From Fischerella muscicola PCC 7414 (GTDB lineage: Bacteria; Cyanobacteriota; Cyanobacteriia; Cyanobacteriales; Nostocaceae): a stretch of 64,000 nt of DNA. Made by a program: the position numbers and the translations under genes. Below are positions 49,674 through 58,400 of this stretch, in pieces. How positions within the stretch are numbered: position 1 is the stretch's first letter; each line of letters opens with the position of its first letter. The notes beneath the pieces are model-generated. The model ran no database searches and had not been told where the DNA came from. It worked only from the letters and a program-made list of their open reading frames with translations. The stretch covers positions 1 to 64,000 of the forward strand of contig NZ_AJLK01000011.1 of assembly GCF_000317205.1 (NCBI RefSeq), given 5' to 3'.

Positions 49674-51566
49674 TCACAAAACCCGGGATAAAAAAGACAA
49701 CCCTCCCCAAAACCAAACCCAACCGTTTGGCCTATTCTCCACTAAAGGGGAACACAGGGAAACAACGCCCCAATCCCCCTTGGGGAATATTAACACTTCT
49801 ATCCCCAAAGATGGACTAACTCCTACCAAGCGTGATGGAAGATGACCTTGGGGAGCATTAAGGGAAAAATTGAGATCAGAATATTTTAGCCACTCTTGTT
49901 GGATTCTCCAGCCAACGCGATCGCCCAATAAACACTCTGTATACTTATCGATTTCACCGCCTAATTCCAGCCAAATATGTTTCTGCACACTAAAACCAAA
50001 GTGTCCTTGGCTGTACTTTACCCAAAGAGTATCAATAGTGTGTAAATCTTGACAAGGAAATTCTCTAATATGTTCTTTTTTCAGCCAGCCTTTCTTTTCT
50101 TGATCGCTAACCTTGAGGATCAAAGCCGCAGTTAGTATATCTGCTTCTTTCCACTTTTCTTCTGCGAGTAAATTACGTAGTTGAGTATAGTCTACACTTC
50201 GCTCAGAGATCAGCTCATCACCTGTAATTACTGTTCGGATACCGCAGTCCTCTAATCTTGACATGAGAGCAGAAAATCTACTGGCTATCGTATTAGAATA
50301 ACCCCAATTCAACCATTCTCGACAATACGGTAGGTGTCCATAATTAGCATCTAAAGAGAAGGTGAGGTTGTCCAAACTTCTCCAATTCCCTTGGAAAAAC
50401 CAACCGACCCGATCACTGAAACGCTTAAAAGTTTCGTAATCTGCTCCTTTATTTTGAGAAAGACTTCGCCATATACGCAACTGCACACTAAAGCCAAATC
50501 TTCCTTTACTATACTCTAACCACAACTGATTGATTTGATATAAATTTTTATAGGGTAATTGTCTACAATCTTCTGCTTCGAGCTTACCTTTTTCTTGCCG
50601 ACCAGATAGTTTGAGTATTATATTTTTAGTCTCTAGGTTTGCTTCCTCCCACTTACCTGCTGCTAACAATTCTCTGAGTAATTGATAATTTATATCATTG
50701 TCTAAAGGATATTTAAAAATAGCTGTACTTATTTCTTTGTTTTCGGAAATAGGGTTTGTTTGGTTATTTATATTTTTAAGAAATACATCCTGTTTTATAG
50801 ATACATCTTGGTTATTTAATTTTTTAGATATTTTATAGCTAACTAAATGAATTGTTCGCCCAAAACCCATACGGATTGGTTCCTGACCAGAACCTCTAAG
50901 TTCTTTGGCAATGAAATCGAATAGGCGTTCACAACTTACTTGCCCATTCTCATCAGCATTATTAACCGAAAGTCCTTGGAGAAATGCGTCTGTAAAAATA
51001 CCGTGTTCTTTTCCTTCACGCGCCCTTTCAAAAGACCGACAGGCTGTAATTAGGTAATAGTCTGTTCTCTGTTGGAATGCCGTAAAAGTTGATGATACTG
51101 GGATGCTGTGTTCTAGTAATGAACCAGCATGGCAACAGTCCAGCACCATTACTAAACTACTGAGATCAGAAACGGCAATTAAATGATTTAATTCACTTAA
51201 TAAAATAGCGTTTTGTCCATCACTACTGCAATCAGAGGTTGCGAGATAACCTTTTTTATTTCCTCCCATACCTCGTATTTCAAAACCATGTCCAGCAAAA
51301 TAAATAACAGCCTCTTGCTTTGCTGCTTGTTTCAATAGAAACTGCTCTAACTCTTGAGTTAATTGCTTACCTGTCAGTTTTTTATCTGGAGCTATTTGCC
51401 ATCGGTTTTCTTCTGGGTTCCACTTAGCAGGTAATCGTTTAACTTCCTGAAAATTCCCGTTTTGTTCCAAAAGTTCAGCGATCGCTTCTGCATCATTCAC
51501 CGCTTTTGGTAGATTTGTGAAATTACTATAGTTTGCAATTCCAATTACCAAAGCATATTTTGCCAT
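49674..51566 (-). CDS. Caspase-fold peptidase with two GUN4 domains
   Basis: A 630-residue protein. The N-terminal caspase-like (metacaspase/C14) domain (1-240) has catalytic His93 in YFAGHGFE and Cys145 in VLDCCHAGS, both present. Two GUN4 domains follow. The first is about 294-435 (YQLLRELLAAGKWEEANLETKNIIL; FGFSVQLRIWRSL; DANYGHLPY). The second is about 468-630 (YTQLRNLLAEEKWKEADILTAALIL; FGFSVQKHIWLEL; NAPQGHLP). GUN4 domains bind porphyrins in chlorophyll synthesis and signalling, so a tetrapyrrole might gate the peptidase (inference). A segment of about 36 residues (49728-49835) interrupts the C-terminal part of the second GUN4 domain. It is divergent from the Trypco1-like gene. Confidence 0.88.
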   Translation of the reverse strand: MAKYALVIGIANYSNFTNLPKAVNDAEAIAELLEQNGNFQEVKRLPAKWNPEENRWQIAPDKKLTGKQLTQELEQFLLKQAAKQEAVIYFAGHGFEIRGMGGNKKGYLATSDCSSDGQNAILLSELNHLIAVSDLSSLVMVLDCCHAGSLLEHSIPVSSTFTAFQQRTDYYLITACRSFERAREGKEHGIFTDAFLQGLSVNNADENGQVSCERLFDFIAKELRGSGQEPIRMGFGRTIHLVSYKISKKLNNQDVSIKQDVFLKNINNQTNPISENKEISTAIFKYPLDNDINYQLLRELLAAGKWEEANLETKNIILKLSGRQEKGKLEAEDCRQLPYKNLYQINQLWLEYSKGRFGFSVQLRIWRSLSQNKGADYETFKRFSDRVGWFFQGNWRSLDNLTFSLDANYGHLPYCREWLNWGYSNTIASRFSALMSRLEDCGIRTVITGDELISERSVDYTQLRNLLAEEKWKEADILTAALILKVSDQEKKGWLKKEHIREFPCQDLHTIDTLWVKYSQGHFGFSVQKHIWLELGGEIDKYTECLLGDRVGWRIQQEWLKYSDLNFSLNAPQGHLPSRLVGVSPSLGIEVLIFPKGDWGVVSLCSPLVENRPNGWVWFWGGLSFLSRVL

Positions 51567-51580
51567 AGAGTTTTTACTGC

Positions 51581-51615
51581 TGTTAAGATTTTTAGGTATT
51601 ATTAATAACTTAACA
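51581..51615. promoter_or_regulatory. Inverted repeat TGTTAAG/CTTAACA in a divergent promoter region
   Basis: TGTTAAG (51581-51587) and CTTAACA (51609-51615) are perfect arms 21 bases apart, midway between the caspase start (51566) and the Trypco1-like start (51642). Possible regulator site; no known factor is recognised. Confidence 0.4.
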
Positions 51616-51641
51616 GAAACACATATGACTAGAGGCTACAA

Positions 51642-51992
51642 ATGTCAGAAGTACAACGCCTGATTGTCAAAGAAGACGGTCAAGAGTACGAAATTTACGT
51701 AGAATCTAAAACTGCTACTGAGGTTCCAGAACCAGGTTAACCCGTATACCGTGATGTTCTCCCCACTATCAATATTCAGGAGTTTCACGATAAGCTACGT
51801 GGCTATACTAAGTTAGCTCTGGGAGCATTTAAAAATTTACCTGAAGCTGAAGAAGTAACAATTAAATTTGGCATCAAGTTAGGTGGCAAGGTTGGCATTC
51901 CTATCTTGGCTGAAGGTTCTACAGAAGGCAATTTTGAAATTGAGGTGAAGTGTAAGTTTCCTGACAAGTATCAAAATTCTGGCAGTATTTGA
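51642..51992 (+). pseudogene. Trypco1 (CU044_2847-like) protein gene with in-frame stop
   Basis: From ATG 51642 the frame reads MSEVQRLIVKEDGQEYEIYV...ATEVPEPG and meets TAA at 51738-51740. The same frame then continues PVYRDVLPTINIQEFHDKLRGYT...LPEAEEVTIKFGIKLGGKVGIPILAEGSTEGNFEIEVKCKFP to TGA at 51992. The second part, with the FGIKLGGKVGIPI...EGNFEIEV core, resembles the trypsin-co-occurring domain 1 family of conflict systems. No in-frame start after the stop is well placed. It is either a broken gene, a base error in the assembly, or a readthrough codon. It lies 75 bases from, and divergent to, the caspase gene. Confidence 0.75.
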
Positions 51993-52127
51993 GTCAGAGT
52001 CAAAACAAGCATCCTGCCGACTTTTTGTGTATTAAATACCAGGATACCTGTTTGCCAGACAACTTGAGAAAATTTACACATCGCGCTAGTCTTCTTTAAT
52101 TGTGACTGCACACTGTCAACTCAGGCG

Positions 52128-54545
52128 ATGACAAATCAATCCTCCCCGAAAATCCCTTCTTGCACCTGGAGTCGTCCCATTGGTTTAGGTTGGGACAAAC
52201 CTTATACTGTTCGCTATGCTAGCAATATTGATGATGGGCCTTGGCACGGAATGCCTTTAGGTGGTTTTGGTGCAGGTTGTATTGGTCGTTCTTCGCGGGG
52301 AGATTTTAATCTGTGGCATATTGATGGTGGCGAACACGTCTTTAAAAATATCCCTGCTTGTCAATTTAGTGTATTTGAACGTACTGAAGCAGGAACTCAG
52401 GCATACGCCTTATGTACACAACCTCCTGAAGATGGGAGTTTAGCTGCTTGGCAGTGGTATCCAACAATTAAAAATGAAGAAGGCGTCACTGGAACTTATC
52501 ATGCCCTTTATCCGCGCAGTTGGTTTGTTTATGAAAGAGTATATGAAACCCAGTTAACCTGTGAACAATTTTCTCCGATCTGGGCAAATAATTACCAAGA
52601 AACTAGCTACCCTGTGGCAATTTTTGTGTGGAAAGCACACAATCCCACCAACGCACCTATTACTTTGAGCATAATGCTCACTTGGGAAAATATGGTAGGT
52701 TGGTTTACTAATGCCTTGAAATCCCCAGAGGTACGGATGCGGGATGATGGTAGTCCGGTTTATGAGTATCAGCCACGCTTAGGTGAAAGTAAAGATAATT
52801 TTAATCAACTAGTTGAAAATACTAAATACATTGGTTGTGTTCTGGATCGAGTTGGCATTGATCAAGCCATCCAAGAGGGAGAAGGACAGTGGTGCATTGC
52901 TACTCGCAAACATCCCAAACTAGAAATCTTTTATCATAGCCGTTGGCAGACTACAGGCACGGGTGAGGATGTGTGGCAAAGTTTTGCTCAAGATGGATCG
53001 TTACCAAACTATCTAGATCATTCCTCAGCAGTTGAGGGTGAACAAATTGCAGCTGCGCTTGCAGTGCGTTTCACTCTGCAACCAGGGGAAACACTAGAGA
53101 TTCCTTTTGTTTTAACTTGGGATTTTCCGGTTACAGAATTCGCGGCTGGCATCAATTACAACCGCAGATATACAGACTTTTTTGGTAATGATGGCAAGAA
53201 TGCGTGGGCGATCGCATTAATAGCACTACAACAATACCAGGATTGGCAAGCACAAATTCAAGCATGGCAACAACCCATTCTTGACCGTGCAGATTTACCA
53301 GACTGGTTGAAGATGGCTTTATTTAATGAGCTTTACGACCTTTCTGCCGGTGGTACTCTCTGGAGTGCAGCAACTGAGCGTGATCCCATTGGTCAGTTTG
53401 CGGTGTTAGAGTGCCTAGACTACCGTTGGTATGAAAGTTTAGATGTCCGGCTTTATGGCTCTTTTGCCCTATTGATGCTGTTTCCAGAACTAGAGAAGGC
53501 GGTAATGCGTGCGTTTGCCCGCGCAATTCCAGTAAGGAATACGAAGACTCGTGTAATTGGCTACTACTACACAATCGGTGCAGAAAGTCCCTTTGCTGTC
53601 CGAAAGGTGGCAGGAGCAACACCTCATGATTTAGGCGCACCTAATGAACATGTTTGGGAGAAGACGAATTATACCAGCTACCAAGATTGCAATTTGTGGA
53701 AGGATTTAGGTTGTGATTTTGTTTTGCAGGTATATCGCGATTTTCTTTTTACTGGTGCTGACGATATTACATTTCTAGCAGATTGCTGGAATGCCATTGT
53801 AGAAACCCTCAACTATCTAAAAACTTTTGACATAGATAACGATGGAATTCCGGAAAATTCTGGTGCGCCTGATCAAACTTTTGATGACTGGCGGCTACAG
53901 GGAGTGAGTGCTTATTGTGGTGGATTATGGTTGGCAGCATTAGAAGCTGCGATCGCAATTTGTGATGTTTTGATAACAAACCGCAGAGATACAGAGAACA
54001 CAGAGGAGATAGAAGCACAAAAATCGATCTACGAAACTTGGTTACAACAATCTCGCCCTATTTATGAAGCAAAACTCTGGAATGGTCAATATTATCGACT
54101 AGATAGCGAAAGTGGTTCGGATGTAGTCATGGCAGATCAATTGTGTGGTCAGTTTTATGCCCGTTTATTGGGATTGCCTGATATTGTAAAGTGCGATCGC
54201 GCTTTGTCTGCATTGAAAACTATTTACAATGCTTGTTTCTTGAAGTTTCATAATGGTCAGTTTGGTGCTGCTAATGGTCTTCGTCCTGATGGTTCACCAG
54301 AAAATCCCCAAGCTACCCATCCTTTAGAAGTATGGACGGGGATCAATTTTGGTCTAGCGGCCTTTATGGTGCAGATGGGTATGAAAGACGAAGCGATGAA
54401 ATTGACAGAAGCTGTAGTTAGGCAAATTTACGAAAATGGATTGCAATTCCGCACACCAGAAGCAATCACTGCTGTCGGTACTTTCCGCGCTAGTACCTAT
54501 CTACGGGCGATGGCAATTTGGGCAATATATTTAGTTGTTGGTTAG
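52128..54545 (+). CDS. GH116 family glycoside hydrolase (GBA2-like beta-glucosidase)
   Basis: An 805-residue cytoplasmic enzyme related to non-lysosomal glucosylceramidase. The N-terminal domain opens with WHGMPLGGFGAGCIGRSSRGDFNLWHI, a hallmark of the family. The catalytic domain carries nucleophile Glu428 in FAVLECLDYRWYESLDVRLYGSFALL and acid/base Asp582 in NSGAPDQTFDDW, both aligned with residues established in human GBA2 and archaeal relatives. The end has EVWTGINFGLAAFM...MRAMAIWAIYL. A short repeat (53979-54010) encodes NRRDTENTEE between two helices of the toroid. Substrate, probably a glucoside or glucosylated lipid, is inferred. Located alone between the Trypco1-like gene and the hetC leader. 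Confidence 0.92.
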   Translation: MTNQSSPKIPSCTWSRPIGLGWDKPYTVRYASNIDDGPWHGMPLGGFGAGCIGRSSRGDFNLWHIDGGEHVFKNIPACQFSVFERTEAGTQAYALCTQPPEDGSLAAWQWYPTIKNEEGVTGTYHALYPRSWFVYERVYETQLTCEQFSPIWANNYQETSYPVAIFVWKAHNPTNAPITLSIMLTWENMVGWFTNALKSPEVRMRDDGSPVYEYQPRLGESKDNFNQLVENTKYIGCVLDRVGIDQAIQEGEGQWCIATRKHPKLEIFYHSRWQTTGTGEDVWQSFAQDGSLPNYLDHSSAVEGEQIAAALAVRFTLQPGETLEIPFVLTWDFPVTEFAAGINYNRRYTDFFGNDGKNAWAIALIALQQYQDWQAQIQAWQQPILDRADLPDWLKMALFNELYDLSAGGTLWSAATERDPIGQFAVLECLDYRWYESLDVRLYGSFALLMLFPELEKAVMRAFARAIPVRNTKTRVIGYYYTIGAESPFAVRKVAGATPHDLGAPNEHVWEKTNYTSYQDCNLWKDLGCDFVLQVYRDFLFTGADDITFLADCWNAIVETLNYLKTFDIDNDGIPENSGAPDQTFDDWRLQGVSAYCGGLWLAALEAAIAICDVLITNRRDTENTEEIEAQKSIYETWLQQSRPIYEAKLWNGQYYRLDSESGSDVVMADQLCGQFYARLLGLPDIVKCDRALSALKTIYNACFLKFHNGQFGAANGLRPDGSPENPQATHPLEVWTGINFGLAAFMVQMGMKDEAMKLTEAVVRQIYENGLQFRTPEAITAVGTFRASTYLRAMAIWAIYLVVG
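53979..54010. repeat. CGCAGAGATACAGAG-type repeat inside GH116
   Basis: AACCGCAGAGATACAGAG followed by AACACAGAGGAGAT matches the common intergenic CACAGAG repeat style. It is inserted in frame in the GH116 gene. Confidence 0.7.
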
Positions 54546-54563
54546 TTGTTGGTGGTTGATTGT

Positions 54564-54593
54564 TGTAGAGACGTGCCATGGCACGTCTCTACA
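54564..54593. repeat. Perfect 30-bp palindrome with ACGTGCCATGGCACGT core
   Basis: Arms of 15 bases beginning TGTAGAGACGTGCCA. The 16-bp core is identical to 32211-32242. It lies 19 bases after the GH116 stop. Confidence 0.9.
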
Positions 54594-54659
54594 GTAGTTA
54601 GTGGTTAGTTGTCAATTGTCAATGGTCATTGGTCATTGGTTAAGAGGGAACTCTTAACA

Positions 54660-54810
54660 GGGAATAGGAAATAGGAAATAGGTAATTTCTTCCTTGTCTC
54701 CCCACACTCCCCATTGCCCCCCAACCCCACAAAGTGGGGATCCCTAGCCCCCCACTGCCCCTAATCCCCACCAGGGGCCGGTGAGTTCCCCATCCCCAAT
54801 CCCCATCTTT
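54660..54810. repeat. CCCC-rich repeats after GH116
   Basis: GGAAATA-type units, CCCCACACTCCCC, and the GGCCGGTGAGTTCCCCATC block, which also occurs at about 47665. Intergenic, downstream of GH116. Confidence 0.7.
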
Positions 54811-54975
54811 TTTGATCATGAAGACAAAAAATCCGGTTTTGATTGTAATTGGTTGTAATTGACTAATATGAATTCTCCAAAAAAATGCAACTAACCTATG
54901 GATGCATGGCTACTTGCTAAGACAACTATGTATTGCATTCTCCTGGGGCAATGGTAATATAATAGTTTTTTGTCT

Positions 54976-54989
54976 GTTGTTACAGATAC
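54976..54989 (+). promoter_or_regulatory. Candidate NtcA-binding site upstream of hetC
   Basis: GTTGTTACAGATAC fits the GTN10AC consensus (GT-TGTTACAGAT-AC). It is followed after about 21 bases by TAAGTAAT, a plausible -10 region. In Anabaena PCC 7120 hetC is NtcA-dependent from a promoter several hundred bases upstream, as I recall with a GTAACATGAGATAC site. The position here, about 510 bases before hetC, fits. Confidence 0.5.
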
Positions 54990-55177
54990 AAGACATGAAG
55001 CCCTGAAGGCTAAGTAATGGGGCTATGAATGCCAATAACGCAAGTTGTTCTGATTTTTCAGAATTCAGAGCCAAGTTTTCTTGTTTTTAAGCACAAACTC
55101 ATTCTTTGAAGCAATAATTTGCAAGAATTGTAATACTGTACACAAGTGCTTAAAGGCACAAATAAAGGAGAAACAAG

Positions 55178-55195
55178 ATGAAAAATACGGATTAA
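55178..55195 (+). CDS. Five-codon upstream ORF in the hetC leader
   Basis: ATG AAA AAT ACG GAT TAA (MKNTD) is preceded by a textbook Shine-Dalgarno AAGGAG (55165-55170) with 7 bases of spacing, much better than that of hetC itself. It may be a regulatory upstream ORF or a relic of a gene start. Confidence 0.4.
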   Translation: MKNTD

Positions 55196-55422
55196 AAGCT
55201 TAGTAAAAGTTTGGTAAATTGCCAAAAAATCTTGACTAAAGTTATCAAAATTTTATAAGAATGCATCAAGAGGTGTTTAATAGCCTTGTGAAAAACTAAA
55301 TAAGGTTTAGTGAGTGACCTGTTATTAGACAAACTTTCTTTCTCAAAAAACAACTCAAAAAAACTGAGAAAAGTGATTAAGAACACAAAAAATCGGGCTT
55401 TACAAAAGCTCAGGCTACCGTT

Positions 55423-55494
55423 ATGAAATCAAATCCACTGATATTGGCTGCCTCAACGGGCATTTTATCAGCTTACTCAGGCATTAGAGATTAA
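55423..55494 (+). CDS. 23-codon upstream ORF ending three bases before hetC
   Basis: It reads MKSNPLILAASTGILSAYSG and ends IRD-stop. Its TAA is separated from the hetC ATG by GAC only, and it is in the same frame as hetC. That geometry could give translational coupling. No SD is clear. It could also mark an N-terminal extension lost by a stop. Confidence 0.4.
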   Translation: MKSNPLILAASTGILSAYSGIRD

Positions 55495-55497
55495 GAC

Positions 55498-58400
55498 ATG
55501 AACTCGTATTCGTCGTTAGGGGGTAATAAAGAGCCTGTTTATACAAAACATCAGAAATTTTCCATCTCAAAACAGACTATCCTTAAGCTTTTCAGGATAG
55601 CCACGGAAGATACGACCCTCGCATCCGACTTTCATCAAGTTTGGGCTTGGCGTGAGTTTCAATTAGGGGATGATTTGGCGGAGTTAGCGATCGCAAGACA
55701 AACAGAAAATCAAAATGATTTTCTTTTCTTAATTTGTCAAGGTCGAGTGCGGCTACTGGGATTTGATCCAAAATTGAAACGGGAGGTATCTACTCAGTTG
55801 CTAATAGCAGATCAAATCTTTGGAGTAGACTATTTATTTCACAATCAGCCTCTACCGTATCGAGCAGTTGCAGCTAGTGCTGGTTTAGTTGCATCTATAC
55901 ATCTAGATGACCTGAAACAGTGGTTACAACGACTACCTAATTTGCAACGCTATTTGCAAAAAATAACCTGTGAGCGACAAACTTTGATTTTTTTCAAAAC
56001 CGCCACAGAATTACGTTCACATACTAGCCATTCTTTACGCCAGCTTTTACCTTACTTGGAACAAACCAAGGTCAGCGCTGGCTCCAAGCTTGTAGAAGCG
56101 ACTCCTCCATCAAAAGGACGCTTTTGGCTGCGGAGTGGAAAAATTTTGAGTGCCACGCCAGAAAATCAACCACCACAAGTAGGAGAAGGCTGGGGATACC
56201 CCGATACTACAATCCCAGATTGGATTGCCAAAACGGATCTACTAGTATACCACCTACCTCAACAATATGAAGAATTAACTAGCACAATTGCACCGGAAAT
56301 TTTTCTCCACAAGCAACAGAAAGAAGACGCGGGGACGCAGGGAGAAGGGGGACACGGAGGACAAGGAGGACAAGGGGGACACGGGGACAAGGAGGACGAC
56401 TTGGAAGACAAGGGGGACACGACGGCTGTGTCTTCTGAAAATACCCATGCAGAGATGAGTTTGCTACCACCGAGGAAACAGCGCTGGTCGGTAAGCAAAC
56501 TCTGGCGTCGCTATCCTTTTATTCAACAGCAGAGTTCATCTGATTGTGGTGCTGCGTGTTTGGCGATGATTAGCCTCTACTGGGGTAAGCGTTTCAGCCT
56601 GAATAAGTTACGAAACCTAGCCCAGACAGACCGGATGGGGGCTTCTCTTTCGTCTTTAGCGGATGCGGCAGAAACCTTAGGTTATGATGCTTTACCAGTT
56701 AGGGCTTCTTTGAGCAAATTAGAGTTACAACCTAATCCTTGGATTGCTCATTGGCAAGGGATTCACTACGTGGTTGTTTGGCGAGTCAAAGGCGATCGCG
56801 TATTGATTTGTGATCCAGCAATCGGCAAGCGATCGCTTTTGCGTGCAGAGTTTGAAGCTAACTGGACAGGATATGCCTTAGTGTTGTTTCCAACCAAACA
56901 CTTAAACACTCAACGGAACGAAAAAGTTTCCTTGCGAGAATTTTGGCACGCTTTTTGGCATCACCGCGAATTACTGGGGCAAATCGTTCTCGCTTCAGTA
57001 CTGCTAACAGTGTTTGGTTTAGCAGCACCTTTAATTACTCAGGTTGTACTTGACCAAGTTCTGCCTTATAAAAGTTCTCTGACTCTAAATATCTTCGCCT
57101 TCGGTTTTCTATTTTTTGGCATTTGGCGGATTATCGTCCAAGCAGTGCGCCAATACTTGCTGGACTATTTTTCCAACCGCATGGATTTGACGTTACTAGG
57201 CAGTTTTATTAGCCGTACCCTGCGCTTACCATTGCAGTTTTTTGTATCCCGTCAACCAGGAGATATTATTACTCGTATTCAAGAAAACCGCAAAATTCAA
57301 CTATTTTTCACCAAGCAAGCACTTAGTACTATCCTAGATGCGGTCATGGTGATTGTTTACTTGGGATTGATGGCGTATTACAACTTACGCTTGACTCTCA
57401 TCGTCTTGCTTTTAATTCTACCGATTGTGGTTGTGACTGCTGCAACTAGCCCACTTCTCAAAGATGCCTCACGAGAACTTTACCAAAAATCGGCGGTGCA
57501 ATATTCCACAATGCTAGAAATTGTCACTGCTGTAGCCACAGTTAAAACAGCTGCTGCTGAACGTCCAATGCGCTGGCGTTGGGAGGAAAGTTTTACCAAC
57601 ACCGTCCAAACAAGATTTCGGGGTCAGAAGTTAGCTAATAATTTACAGCTAGCAACTAGTTTGATTAATCATCTGGGGATCACTTTTTTACTATGGTACG
57701 GGGCAACGCTAGTGATGGGCAACCAGATGTCACTTGGTCAATTTGTTGCTTTTAATATGCTGATTGGCAGTACAATCAACCCTGTTTTAGCACTGGTGAA
57801 GTTGTGGGATGAGTTACAAGAGATATTGATTTCTGCTGAACGTTTAGATGACATCCTCACTACCCAACCAGAAGAAAATAGCCAAAAACCACAAATGGTG
57901 TTACCTCCGATTCGAGGTGATATCCAGTTTGAAGAGGTTTGTTTTCGTTACAATGCCAATGCAGAACGCAACACCTTGCACAATATTTCCTTTCACATCA
58001 AAGCAGGACAGACTGTAGGAATTGTTGGTACTAATGGTTCTGGTAAAAGTACTTTAGTTAATTTACTAGCAGGTTTGTATCGTCCCAATAGCGGACGTAT
58101 TTTAATTGATGGGCATAATATTGCTGAGGTTTCTCCCCAGTCGTTGCGTAGTCAATTAGGGGTAGTACCGCAAGATATTTTTCTATTTGCTGGCAGCATT
58201 TTGGAAAATATCACACTGTTTAATTCAGAAATTTCCCTAGAAGAAGCGATCGCCGCCGCTAGAGTTGCAGAAGCACACACCTTTATCGAAGCCTTACCAC
58301 TGGGTTACAACACCCGTGTGGGTGAGGGAGGGATGATGCTCTCTGATGAACAGCGCCAAAAAATTGCGATCGCCCGTGCCTTAGTTAGAAATCCACCTAT

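Noticed and set aside
55192-55386. 64-codon minus-strand ORF in the hetC leader
   Set aside because: Low-complexity Phe/Leu/Ser composition in AT-rich leader DNA opposite the hetC promoter; no RBS or family resemblance.
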